From positions 25,708,501 through 25,772,500 of the forward strand of contig NC_079886.1 in NCBI RefSeq assembly GCF_029227915.1: DNA of 64,000 nucleotides, in the 5' to 3' direction. Positions 11,801 to 25,194 of this stretch are shown here, one piece after another. Position 1 is the stretch's first letter. Every line of letters begins with the position of its first letter. A program made the position numbers and the translations under genes. Under the pieces are notes generated by a model. That model saw nothing but the letters and a program-made list of their open reading frames with translations, was not told the origin of the DNA and searched no databases. The DNA comes from Hydractinia symbiolongicarpus (Eukaryota; Cnidaria; Hydrozoa; Anthoathecata; Hydractiniidae).

Positions 11801-14442
11801 ATGCAACCTAGTAATATCAGAAAAATATCGCTAAGTACATGTTGCTACGAATATGTGACGCAACCGTTGTAACAGGAGCGGACTGATACCGTTAGAAACT
11901 CAATGAAATGTAGTTTTTGAAACTGTCTCTATTTCTTCAGCGTGCGATAACGGCTAGGATTGGTCCTACCGTACAAAATGACTTATTTATCTGCATTTTT
12001 AAATGAAGCGCTCCCACAGCGCCCAGTGTAATCGCTGAGTTCTAGCAATCATGTCAAATTCAGAACATTGTTACTTCTTGGAATTGTCTCAATTGTCGCA
12101 TTTATAAAGTTAATGTCCAAAATCAGTTCAAGTAAGTCCCACACTCAATCGTTTCACTGTTAAAAGCGATGCAACCTAGTAATATCAGAAAATATCGCTA
12201 AGTACATGTTGGTACGAATATGTGACGCAACCGTTGTAACAGAAACGGACTGATACCGTTAGAAAGTCAATGAAATGTAGTTTTTGAAACTGTCTCAATT
12301 TTTTCAGCGTGCGATAACGGCTAGGATTGGTCCTACAGTAAAAAATGACTTATTTATCTGCATTTTTATATGAAGCGCTACGACAGCGCCCAGTGTAATC
12401 GCTGAGTGCTAGCAATCATGTCAAATTCAGAACATTGTTACTTCTTGGAGTCCAATTGTCTCAATTATCACATTTATAAAGTTAAAGTCCAAAATCAGTT
12501 CAAGTAAGTCCCACAGTCAATCGTTTCACTGTTAAAAGCGATGCAACCTAGTAATATCAGAAAAATATCGCCAAATACATGTTGCTACGAATATGTGACG
12601 CAACCGTTGTAACAGAAACGGACTGATACCGTTAGAAAGTCAATGAAATGTAGTTTTTGAAACTGTCTCTATTTCTTCAGCGTGCGATAACGGCTAGAAT
12701 TGGTCCTACCGTAAAAAATGACTTATTTATCTGCATTTTTAAATGAAGCGCTACCACAGCGCCCAGTGTAATCGCTGAGTTCTAGCAATCATGTCAAATT
12801 CAGAACATTGTTACTTCTTGGAATTTTCTCAATTATCACATTTATAAAGTTAAAGTCCAAAATCAGTTCAAGTAAGTCCCACACTCAATCGTTTCACTGT
12901 TAAAAGCGATGCAACCTAGTAATATCAGAAAAATATCGCTAAGTACATGTTGGTACGAATATGTGACGCAACCGTTGTAACAGAAACGGACTGATACCGT
13001 TAGAAAGTCAATAAAATGTAGTTTTTGAAACTGTCTCAATTTCTTTAGCGTGCGATAACGGCTAGGATTGGTCCTACAGTAAAAAATGACTTATTTATCT
13101 GCATTTTTATATGAAGCGCTACCACAGCGCCCAGTGTAATCGCTGAGTTCTAGCAATCATGTCAAATTCAGAACATTGTTACTTCTTGGAGTCCAATTGT
13201 CTCAATTTTTACATTTATAAAGTTAAAGTCCAAAATCAGTTCAATTAAGTCCCACAGTCAATCGTTTCACTGTTAAAAGCGATACAACCTAGTAATATCA
13301 GAAAAATATCGCTAAACACATGTTGCTACGAATATGTGACGCAACCGTTGTAACAGAAACGGACTGATAACGTTAGAAACTCAATGAAATGTAGTTTTTG
13401 AAACTGTCTCTATTTCTTCAGCGTGCGATAACGGCTAGGATTGGTCCTACCGTAAAAAATGATTTATTTATCTGCATTTTTAAATGAAGCGCTACCACAG
13501 CGCCCAGTGTAATCGCTGAGTTCTAGCAATCATGTCAAATTCAGAACATTGTTACTTCTTGGAATTGTCTCAATTATCACATTTATAAAGTTAAAGTCCA
13601 AAATCAGTTCAAGTAAGTCCCACACTCAATCGTTTCACTGTTAAAAGCGATACAACCTAGTAATATCAGAAAAATATCGCTAAACACATGTTGGTACGAA
13701 TATGTGACGCAACCGTTGTAACAGAAACGGACTGATACCGTTAGCAAGTCAATGAAAAGTAGTTTTTGGAATTGTCTCTATTTCTTCAGCGTGCGATAAC
13801 GGCTAGGATTGGTCCTACCGTAAAAAATGACTTATTTATCTGCATTTTTAAATGAAGCGCTACCACAGCGCCCAGTGTAATCGCTGAGTTCTAGCAATCA
13901 TGTCAAATTCAGAACATTGTTACTTCTTGGAATTGTCTCAATTATCACATTTATAAAGTTAAAGTCCAAAATCAGTTCAAGTAAGTCCCACACTCAATCG
14001 TTTCACTGTTAAAAGCGATGCAACCTAGTAATATCAGAAAAATATCGCTAAGTACATGTTGGTACGAATATGTGACGCAACCGTTGTAACAGAAACGGAC
14101 TGATACCGTTAGAAAGTCAATAAAATGTAGTTTTTGAAACTGTCTCAATTTCTTCAGCGTGCGATAACGGCTAGGATTGGTCCTACAGTAAAAAATGACT
14201 TATTTATCTGCATTTTTATATGAAGCGCTACCACAGCGCCCAGTGTATTCGCTGAGTTCTAGCAATCATGTCAAATTCAGAACATTGTTACTTCTTGGAG
14301 TCCAATTGTCTCAATTTTTACATTTATAAAGTTAAAGTCCAAAATCAGTTCAATTAAGTCCCACAGTCAATCGTTTCACTGTTAAAAGCGATACAACCTA
14401 GTAATATCAGAAAAATATCGCTAAACACATGTTGGTACGAAT
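8893..14442 (+). repeat. HOR copy 3, full 15 monomers (5550 bp)
   Basis: The tgcga of the box lies at 8983, 9358, 9731, 10084, 10457, 10830, 11203, 11570, 11943, 12310, 12683, 13051, 13424, 13792 and 14160. This is the longest version: it holds both monomers absent from copy 1 and all four absent from copy 2. The shorter copies are therefore most simply read as deletion derivatives of this 15-monomer form. Within it, monomers of 373 bp and 367-368 bp alternate; the short class reads ttcttggaattgtc where the long class reads ttcttggagtccaattgtc. Confidence 0.93.
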
Positions 14443-15911
14443 ATGTAACGCAACCGGTGTAACAGAAACGGACTGATACCGTTAGAAAGTCAATGAAATG
14501 TAGTTTTCGAAGCTGTCTCAATTTCTTCAGCGTGCGATAACGGCTAGGATTGGTCCCACAGTAAAAAATGACTTATATATCTACATTTTTAAATGAAGCG
14601 CTCCAAAACAGCGCCCAGTGTAATCGCTGAGCACCAGCAATCTTGCCAATTTAAGAAGAATGTTATTTAATGGAGTCCAATTGTCTCATTCATCACATTT
14701 GTCAGGTCACATTCCAAAATCAGTTCAATTAAGTCCTATAGTAAATCGTTCCACTGTTAAAAGCGATGCAACCTAGTAATATCAGAAACATATCCCTAAA
14801 TACATGTTGTTACGAAAATGTGACCCAACCGTTGTAACTGAAACGGACTGATACCGTTAGAAAGTCAATGAAATGTAGTTTTTGAAACTGTCTCAATTTC
14901 TTCAGCGTGCGATAACGGCTAGGATTGGTCCCACAGTAAAAAATGACTTATATATCTAAATATGTAAATAAAGCGCTACCACAGTGCCCAGTGTAATCGC
15001 TGAGTTCTAGCAATCATGTCAATTTCAGAATAATGTTATGCCTTGGAGTTCAATTGTCTCAATTATTGCAATTATAAAGTTATAGTCCAAAATCAGTTCA
15101 ATTAAGCGCCACTGTCAATCGTTTTACTGTTAAAAGCGATACAACCTAGTAATATCAGAAAAATACCGATAAATACATGTTGATACGAATATGTGACGCA
15201 ACCTTTGTAACTGAAACGGACTCATACCGTTAGAATGTCAATAAAATGTAGTTTTTGGAATTGTCTGTATTTCTTAAGCGTGCGATAACGGCTGGGATTG
15301 GTCCCACAGTAAAAAATGACTTATTAATTTAAATTTTTAAATAAAGCGCTACCACGGCGTCCAGTGTAATCGGCGAATTCCAACAATTTTATTTCTAGGA
15401 GTCCATTTGGGTCAATTATTACATTTATAAGTTCAGATTCCAAAATCAGTTTAATTAAGTCCCACAGTCAATCGTTTCACTGTTAAAAGCGATGCAACCT
15501 AGTAATATCAGAAAAATATCGCTAAGTACATGTTGCTACGAATATGTGACGCAACCGGTGTAACAGAGACGGACTGATACCGTTAAAAAGTCAATGAAAT
15601 GTAGTTTTTGAAACTGTCTCTATTTCTTCAGCGTGCGATAACGGCTAGGATTGGTCCTACCGTAAAAAATGACTTATTTATCTGCATTTTTAAATGAAGC
15701 GCTACCACAGCGCCCAGTGTAATCGCTGAGTTCTAGCAATCATGTCAAATTCAGAACATTGTTACTTCTTGGAATTGTCTCAATTATCACATTTATAAAG
15801 TTAAAGTCCAAAATCAGTTCAATTAAGTCCCACAGTCAATCGTTTCACTGTTAAAAGCGATACAACCTAGTAATATCAGAAAAATATCGCTAAACACATG
15901 TTGGTACGAAT
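14443..15911 (+). repeat. 4-monomer HOR block (1469 bp), first copy
   Basis: The block starts at the same landmark as the 15-monomer units. It consists of the landmark monomer, the acagtgccca monomer, the ctcatacc/subtype D monomer and one monomer with gtaacagagacgg near 15563, then restarts at 15912. It looks like a collapsed version of the 15-monomer unit in which most of the interior is replaced by a single monomer. Confidence 0.9.
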
Positions 15912-17380
15912 ATGTAACGCAACCGGTGTAACAGAAACGGACTGATACCGTTAGAAAGTCAATGAAATGTAGTTTTCGAAGCTGTCTCAATTTCTTCAGC
16001 GTGCGATAACGGCTAGGATTGGTCCCACAGTAAAAAATGACTTATATATCTACATTTTTAAATGAAGCGCTCCAAAACAGCGCCCAGTGTAATCGCTGAG
16101 CACCAGCAATCTTGCCAATTTAAGAAGAATGTTATTTAATGGAGTCCAATTGTCTCATTCATCACATTTGTCAGGTCACATTCCAAAATCAGTTCAATTA
16201 AGTCCTATAGTAAATCGTTCCACTGTTAAAAGCGATGCAACCTAGTAATATCAGAAACATATCCCTAAATACATGTTGTTACGAAAATGTGACCCAACCG
16301 TTGTAACTGAAACGGACTGATACCGTTAGAAAGTCAATGAAATGTAGTTTTTGAAACTGTCTCAATTTCTTCAGCGTGCGATAACGGCTAGGATTGGTCC
16401 CACAGTAAAAAATGACTTATATATCTAAATATGTAAATAAAGCGCTACCACAGTGCCCAGTGTAATCGCTGAGTTCTAGCAATCATGTCAATTTCAGAAT
16501 AATGTTATGCCTTGGAGTTCAATTGTCTCAATTATTGCAATTATAAAGTTATAGTCCAAAATCAGTTCAATTAAGCGCCACTGTCAATCGTTTTACTGTT
16601 AAAAGCGATACAACCTAGTAATATCAGAAAAATACCGATAAATACATGTTGATACGAATATGTGACGCAACCTTTGTAACTGAAACGGACTCATACCGTT
16701 AGAATGTCAATAAAATGTAGTTTTTGGAATTGTCTGTATTTCTTCAGCGTGCGATAACGGCTAGGATTGGTCCCACAGTAAAAAATGACTTATTAATTTA
16801 AATTTTTAAATAAAGCGCTACCACGGCGTCCAGTGTAATCGGCGAATTCCAACAATTTTATTTCTAGGAGTCCATTTGGGTCAATTATTACATTTATAAG
16901 TTCAGATTCCAAAATCAGTTTAATTAAGTCCCACAGTCAATCGTTTCACTGTTAAAAGCGATGCAACCTAGTAATATCAGAAAAATATCGCTAAGTACAT
17001 GTTGCTACGAATATGTGACGCAACCGGTGTAACAGAGACGGACTGATACCGTTAAAAAGTCAATGAAATGTAGTTTTTGAAACTGTCTCTATTTCTTCAG
17101 CGTGCGATAACGGCTAGGATTGGTCCTACCGTAAAAAATGACTTATTTATCTGCATTTTTAAATGAAGCGCTACCACAGCGCCCAGTGTAATCGCTGAGT
17201 TCTAGCAATCATGTCAAATTCAGAACATTGTTACTTCTTGGAATTGTCTCAATTATCACATTTATAAAGTTAAAGTCCAAAATCAGTTCAATTAAGTCCC
17301 ACAGTCAATCGTTTCACTGTTAGAAGCGATACAACCTAGTAATATCAGAAAAATATCGCTAAACACATGTTGGTACGAAT
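15912..17380 (+). repeat. 4-monomer HOR block (1469 bp), second copy
   Basis: This is a tandem duplicate of the preceding 1469-bp block with the same four monomers in the same order. Visible differences are few: ttcttcagcg near 16742 where the first copy has ttcttaagcg near 15274, and gttagaagcg near 17319 where the first has gttaaaagcg. The near identity implies a recent duplication. Confidence 0.9.
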
Positions 17381-19237
17381 ATGTAACGCAACCGGTGTAA
17401 CAGAAACGGACTGATACCGTTAGAAAGTCAATGAAATGTAGTTTTCGAAGCTGTCTCAATTTCTTCAGCGTGCGATAACGGCTAGGATTGGTCCCACAGT
17501 AAAAAATGACTTATATATCTACATTTTTAAATGAAGCGCTCCAAAACAGCGCCCAGTGTAATCGCTGAGCACCAGCAATCTTGCCAATTTAAGAAGAATG
17601 TTATTTAATGGAGTCCAATTGTCTCATTCATCACATTTGTCAGGTCACATTCCAAAATCAGTTCAATTAAGTCCTATAGTAAATCGTTCCACTGTTAAAA
17701 GCGATGCAACCTAGTAATATCAGAAACATATCCCTAAATACATGTTGTTACGAAAATGTGACCCAACCGTTGTAACTGAAACGGACTGATACCGTTAGAA
17801 AGTCAATGAAATGTAGTTTTTGAAACTGTCTCAATTTCTTCAGCGTGCGATAACGGCTAGGATTGGTCCCACAGTAAAAAATGACTTATATATCTAAATA
17901 TGTAAATAAAGAGTTACCACAGCGCCCAGTGTAATCGCTGAGTTCTAGCAATCATGTCAATTTCAGAATAATGTTATACCTTGGAGTTCAATTGTCTCAA
18001 TTATTGCAATTATAAAGTTATAGTCCAAAATCAGTTCAATTAACCGCCACTGTCAATCGTTTTACTGTTAAAAGCGATACAACCTAGTAATATCAGAAAA
18101 ATACCGATAAATACATGTTGGTACGAATATGTGACGCAACCTTTGTAACTGAAACGGACTCATACCGTTAGAATGTCAATAAAATGTAGTTTTTGGAATT
18201 GTCTGTATTTTTTCAGCGTGCGATAACGGCTAGGATTGGTCCCACAGTAAAAAATGACTTATTAATTTAAATTTTTATATAAAGCGCTACCACAGCGTCC
18301 AGTGTAATCGGTGAATTCCAACAATCATGTCATATTAAAATGAATTTTATTTCTAGGAGTCCATTTGGGTCAATTATTACATTTATAAGTTCAGATTCCA
18401 AAATCAGTTTAATTAAGTCCCACAGTCAATCGTTTCACTGTTAAAAGCGATGCAACCTAGTAATATCAGAAAAATATCGCTAAGTACATGTTGCTACGAA
18501 TATGTGACGCAACCGCTGTAACAGAAACGGACTGATACCGTTAGAAAGTCAATGAAATGTAGTTTTTGAAACTGTATCTATTTCTTCAGCGTGCGATAAC
18601 GGCTAGGATTGGTCCTACCGTAAAAAATGACTTATTTATCTGCATTTTTAAATGAAGCGCTACCGCAGCGCCCAGTGTAATCGCTGAGTTCTAGCAATCA
18701 TGTCAAATTCAGAACATTGTTACTTCTTGGAATTGTCTCAATTATCACATTTATAAAGTTAACGTCCAAAATCAGTTCCAGTAAGTCCCACAGTCAATCG
18801 TTTCACTGTTAAAAGCGATGTAACCTAGTAATATCAGAAAAATATCGCTAAGTACATGTTGGTACGAATATGTCACGCAACCGTTGTAACAGAAATGGAC
18901 TGATACCGTTAGAAAGTCAATGAAATGTAGTTTTTGAAACTGTCTCAATTTCTTCAGCGTGCGATAACGGGTAGGATTGGTCCTACAGTAAAAAATGACT
19001 TATTTATCTGCATTTTTATATGAAGCGCTACCACAGCGCCCAGTGTAATCGCTGAGTTCTAGCAATCATGTCAAATTCAGAACATTGTTACTTCTTGGAA
19101 TTGTCTCAATTATCACATTTATAAAGTTAAAGTCCAAAATCAGTTCAATTAAGTCCCACAGTCAATCGTTTCACTGTTAAAAGCGATACAACCTAGTAAT
19201 ATCAGAAAAATATCGCTAAACACATGTTGGTACGAAT
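17381..19237 (+). repeat. 5-monomer HOR block (1857 bp)
   Basis: The order is: landmark monomer, a gaaaatgtgacccaaccg monomer, a ctcataccg/subtype D monomer, an accgctgtaacag monomer and a monomer with gaaatggactg. Unlike the subtype D copies at 5.7, 9.8, 15.3 and 16.8 kb, the D monomer here keeps the fuller form around 18315-18350 (aacaatcatgtcatatt). Confidence 0.88.
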
Positions 19238-21099
19238 ATGTAACGCAACCGGTGTAACAGAAACGGACTGATACCGTTAGAAAGTCAATGAAATGTAGTT
19301 TTCGAAGCTGTCTCAATTTCTTCAGCGTGCGATAACGGCTAGGATTGGTCCCACAGTAAAAAATGACTTATATATCTATATTTTTAAATGAAGCGCTCCA
19401 AAAGAGCGCCCAGTGTAATCGCTGAGCACCAGCAATCTTGCCAATTTAAGAAGAATGTTATTTAATGGAGTCCAATTGTCTCATTCATCACATTTTTCAG
19501 GTCACATTCCAAAATCAGTTCAATTAAGTCCTATAGTAAATCGTTCCACTCTTAAAAGCGATGCAACCTAGTAATATCAGAAACATATCCCTAAATACAT
19601 GTTGTTACGAAAATGTGACCCAACCGTTGTAACTGAAACGGACTGATACCGTTAGAAAGTCAATGAAATGTAGTTTTCGAAACTGTCTCAATTTCTTCAG
19701 CGTGCGATAACGGCTAGGATTGGTCCCACAGTAAAAAATGACTTATATATCTAAATATGTAAATAAAGAGTTACCACAGCGCCCAGTGTAATCGCTGAGT
19801 TCTAGCAATCATGTCAATTTCAGAATAATGTTATACCTTGGAGTTCAATTGTCTCAATTATTGCAATTATAAAGTTATAGTCCAAAATCAGTTCAATTAA
19901 CCGCCACTGTCAATCGTTTTACTGTTAAAAGCGATACAACCTAGTAATATCAGAAAAATACCGATAAATACATGTTGGTACGAATATGTGACGCAACCTT
20001 TGTAACTGAAACGGACTCATACCGTTAGAATGTCAATAAAATGTAGTTTTTGGAATTGTCTGTATTTTTTCAGCGTGCGATAACGGCTAGGATTGGTCCC
20101 ACAGTAAAAAATGACTTATTATATTAAATTTTTAAATAAAGCGCTACCACAGCGTCCAGTGTAATCGGTGAATTCCAACAATCATGTCATATTAAAATGA
20201 ATTTTATTTCTAGGAGTCCATTTGGGTCAATTATTACATTTATAAGTTCAGATTCCAAAATCAGTTTAATTAAGTCCCACAGTCAATCGTTTCACTGTTA
20301 AAAGCGATGCAACCTAGTAATATCAGAAAAATATCGCTAAGTACATGTTGCTACGAATATGTGACGCAACCGCTGTAACAGAAACGGACTGATACCGTTA
20401 GAAAGTCAATGAAATGTAGTTTTTGAAACTGTATCTATTTCTTCAGCGTGCGATAACGGCTAGGATTGGTCCTACCGTAAAAAATGACTTATTTATCTGC
20501 ATTTTTAAATGAAGCGCTACCACAGCGCCCAGTGTAATCGCTGAGTTCTAGCAATCATGTCAAATTCAGAACATTGTTACTTCTTGGAATTGTCTCAATT
20601 ATCACATTTGTAAAGTTAACGTCCAAAATCAGTTCCAGTAAGTCCCACAGTCAATCGTTTCACTGTTAAAAGCGATGCAACCTAGTAATATCAGAAAAAT
20701 ATCGCTGAGTACATGTTGGTACGAATATGTCAAGCAACCGTTGTAACAGAAATGGACTGATACCGTTAGAAAGTCAATGAAATGTAGTTTTTGAAACTGT
20801 CTCAATTTCTTCAGCGTGCGATAACGGCTAGGATTGGTCCTACAGTAAAAAATGACTTATTTATCTGCATTTTTATATGAAGCGCTACCACAGCGCCCAG
20901 TGTAATCGCTGAGTTCTAGCAATCATGTCAAATTCAGAACATTGTTACTTCTTGGAGTCCAATTGTCTCAATTTTTACATTTATAAAGTTAAAGTCCAAA
21001 ATCAGTTCAATTAAGTCCCACAGTCAATCGTTTCACTGTTAAAAGCGATACAACCTAGTAATATCAGAAATATATCTCTAAACACATGTTGGTACGAAT
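19238..21099 (+). repeat. 5-monomer HOR block (1862 bp)
   Basis: This is a second copy of the same five monomers in the same order. The final monomer carries ggagtccaattg where the preceding block has the short ggaattg form, which accounts for most of the length difference. The next block starts at 21100 with a monomer reading atgtgacgc instead of the atgtaacgc landmark. Confidence 0.88.
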
Positions 21100-22959
21100 A
21101 TGTGACGCAACCGTTGTAACAGAAACGGACTGATACCGTTAGAAAGTCAATGAAATGTAGTTTTTGAAACTGTCTCAATTTCTTCAGCGTGCGATAACGG
21201 CTAGGATTGGTCCCATAGTAAAAAATGACTTATATATCTAAATATGTAAATAAAGCGCTACCACAGCGCCCAGTGTAATCGCTGAGTTCTAGCAATCATG
21301 TCAATTTCAGAATAATGTTATACCTTGGAGTTCAATTGTCTCATTCATCACATTTGTCAGGTCACAGTCCAAAATCAGTTCAATTAAGTCCTATAGTAAA
21401 TCGTTCCACTGTTAAAAGCGATGCAACCTAGTAATATCAGAAAAATATCGCTAAATACATGTTGTTACGAAAATGTGACCCAACCGTTGTAACTGAAACG
21501 GACTGATACCGTTAGAAAGTCAATGAAATGTAGTTTTTGAAACTGTCTCAATTTCTTCAGCGTGCGATAACGGCTAGGATTGGTCCCACAGTAAAAAATG
21601 ACTTATATATCTAAATATGTAAATAAAGCGCTACCACAGCGCCCAGTGTAATCGCTGAGTTCTAGCAATCATGTCAATTTCAGAATAATGTTATACCTTG
21701 GAGTTCAATTGTCTCAATTATTGCAATTATAAAGTTATAGTCCAAAATCAGTTCAAGTAAGTCCCACAGTCAATCGTTTCACTGTTAAAAGCGATGCAAC
21801 CTAGTAATATCAGAAAAATATCGCTAAGTACATGTTGCTACGAATATGTGACGCAACTGCTGTAACAGAAACGGACTGATACCGTTAGAAAGTCAATGAA
21901 ATGTAGTTTTTGAAACTGTATCTATTTCTTCAGCGTGCGATAACGGCTAGGATTGGTCCTACCGTAAAAAATGACTTATTTATCTGCATTTTTAAATGAA
22001 GCGCTACCACAGCGCCCAGTGTAATCGCTGGGTTCTAGCAATCATGTCAATTTCAGAATAATGTTATACCTTGGAGTTCAATTGTCTCAATTATTGCAAT
22101 TATAAAGTTATAGTCCAAAATCAGTTCAAGTAAGTCCCACAGTCAATCGTTTCACTGTTAAAAGCGATGCAACCTAGTAATATCAGAAAAATATCGCTAA
22201 GTACATGTTGCTACGAATATGTGACGCAACTGCTGTAACAGAAACGGACTGATACCGTTAGAAAGTCAATGAAATGTAGTTTTTGAAACTGTCTCAATTT
22301 CTTCAGCGTGCGATAACGGCTAGGATTGGTCGTACCGTAAAAAATGACTTATTTATCTGCATTTTTAAATGAAGCGCTACCACAGCGCCCAGTGTAATCG
22401 CTGAGTTCTAGCAATCATGTCAAATTCAGAACATTGTTACTTCTTGGAATTGTCTCAATTATCACATTTATAAAGTTAACGTCCAAAATCAGTTCAAGTA
22501 AGTCCCACAGTCAATCGTTTCACTGTTAAAAGCGATGCAACCTAGTAATATCAGAAAAATATCGGTAAGTACATGTTGGTACGAATATGTGACGCAACCG
22601 TTGTAACAGAAATGGACTGATACCGTTAGAAAGTCAATGAAATGTAGTTTTTGAAACTGTCTTAATTTCTTCAGCGTGCGATAACGGCTAGGATTGGTCC
22701 TACAGTAAAAAATGACTTATTTATCTGCATTTTTATATGAAGCGCTACCACAGCGCCCAGTGCAATCGCTGAGTTCTAGCAATCATGTCAAATTCAGAAC
22801 ATTGTTACTTCTTGGAGTCCAATTGTCTCAATTATCACATTTATAAAGTTAAAGTCCAAAATCAGTTCAATTAAGTCCCACAGTCAATCGTTTCACTGTT
22901 AAAAGCGATACAACCGAGTAATATCAGAAAAATATCTCTAAACACATGTTGGTACGAAT
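21100..22959 (+). repeat. 5-monomer HOR block with tcccatagt marker (1860 bp)
   Basis: The first monomer carries tcccatagta at 21211. It is followed by a gaaaatgtgaccc monomer, two consecutive monomers with gcaactgctg (21853 and 22226, 373 bp apart) and a gaaatggactg monomer. It lacks the ctcataccg monomer present in the next, 6-monomer block. Confidence 0.88.
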
Positions 22960-25194
22960 ATGTGACGCAACCGTTGTAACAGAAACGGACTGATACCGTT
23001 AGAAAGTCAATGAAATGTAGTTTTTGAAACTGTCTCAATTTCTTCAGCGTGCGATAACGGCTAGGATTGGTCCCATAGTAAAAAATGACTTATATATCTA
23101 AATATGTAAATAAAGCGCTACCACAGCGCCCAGTGTAATCGCTGAGTTCTAGCAATCATGTCAATTTCAGAATAATGTTATACCTTGGAGTTCAATTGTC
23201 TCAATTATTGCAATTATAAAGTTATAGTCCAAAATCAGTTCAATTAAGTGCTACTGTCAATCGTTTCACTGTTAAAAGCGATACAACCTAGTAATATCAG
23301 AAAAATACCGATAAATACATGTTGGTACGAATATGTGACGCAACCTTTGTAACTGAAACGGACTCATACCGTTAGAATGTCAATGAAATGTAGTTTTCGA
23401 AACTGTCTCAATTTCTTCAGCGTGCGATAACGGCTAGGATTGGTCCCACAGTAAAAAATGACTTATATATCTACATTTTTAAATGAAGCGCTCCAAAACA
23501 GCGCCCAGTGTAATGGCTGAGCACCGGCAATCTTGCCAATTTAAGAAGAATGTTATTTAATGGAGTCCAATTGTCTCATTCATCACATTTGTCAAGTCAC
23601 AGTCCAAAATCAGTTCAATTAAGTCCTATAGTAAATCGTTCCACTGTTAAAAGCGATGCAACCTAGTAATATCAGAAAAATATGGCTAAATACATGTTGT
23701 TACGAAAATGTGACCCAACCGTTGTAACTGAAACGGACTGATACCGTTAGAAAGTCAATGAAATGTAGTTTTTGAAACTGTCTCAATTTCTTCAGCGTGC
23801 GATAACGGCTAGGATTGGTCCCACAGTAAAAGATGACTTATATATCTAAATATGTAAATAAAGCGCTACCACAGCGCCCAGTGTAATCGCTGAGTTCTAG
23901 CAATCATGTCAATTTCAGAATAATGTTATACCTTGGAGTTCAATTGTCTCAATTATTGCAATTATAAAGTTATAGTCCAAAATCAGTTCAAGTAAGTCCC
24001 ACAGTCAATCGTTTCACTGTTAAAAGCGATGCAACCTAGTAATATCAGAAAAATATCGCTAAGTACATGTTGCTACGAATATGTGACGCAACTGCTGTAA
24101 CAGAAACGGACTGATACCGTTAGAAAGTCAATGAAATGTAGTTTTTGAAACTGTATCTATTTCTTCAGCGTGCGATAACGGCTAGGATTGGTCCTACCGT
24201 AAAAAATGACTTATTTATCTGCATTTTTAAATGAAGCGCTACCACAGCGCCCAGTGTAATCGCTGAGTTCTAGCAATCATGTCAATTTCAGAATAATGTT
24301 ATACCTTGGAGTTCAATTGTCTCAATTATTGCAATTATAAAGTTATAGTCCAAAATCAGTTCAAGTAAGTCCCACAGTCAATCGTTTCACTGTTAAAAGC
24401 GATGCAACCTAGTAATATCAGAAAAATATCGCTAAGTACATGTTGCTACGAATATGTGACGCAACTGCTGTAACAGAAACGGACTGATACCGTTAGAAAG
24501 TCAATGAAATGTAGTTTTTGAAACTGTCTCAATTTCTTCAGCGTGCGATAACGGCTAGGATTGGTCCTACCGTAAAAAATGACTTATTTATCTGCATTTT
24601 TAAATGAAGCGCTACCACAGCGCCCAGTGTAATCGCTGAGTTCTAGCAATCATGTCAAATTCAGAACATTGTTACTTCTTGGAATTGTCTCAATTATCAC
24701 ATTTATAAAGTTAACGTCCAAAATCAGTTCAAGTAAGTCCCACAGTCAATCGTTTCACTGTTAAAAGCGATGCAACCTAGTAATATCAGAAAAATATCGG
24801 TAAGTACATGTTGGTACGAATATGTGACGCAACCGTTGTAACAGAAATGGACTGATACCGTTAGAAAGTCAATGAAATGTAGTTTTTGAAACTGTCTTAA
24901 TTTCTTCAGCGTGCGATAACGGCTAGGATTGGTCCTACAGTAAAAAATGACTTATTTATCTGCATTTTTATATGAAGCGCTACCACAGCGCCCAGTGCAA
25001 TCGCTGAGTTCTAGCAATCATGTCAAATTCAGAACATTGTTACTTCTTGGAGTCCAATTGTCTCAATTATCACATTTATAAAGTTAAAGTCCAAAATCAG
25101 TTCAATTAAGTCCCACAGTCAATCGTTTCACTGTTAAAAGCGATACAACCGAGTAATATCAGAAAAATATCTCTAAACACATGTTGGTACGAAT
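22960..25194 (+). repeat. 6-monomer HOR block (2235 bp)
   Basis: The tcccatagt marker is at 23071 and recurs at 25306, 2235 bp later. The gcaactgctg pair is at 24088 and 24461, each 2235 bp after its partner in the preceding block. The unit equals the preceding 5-monomer block plus one monomer (acctttgtaactg with ctcataccg, near 23341). Confidence 0.9.
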
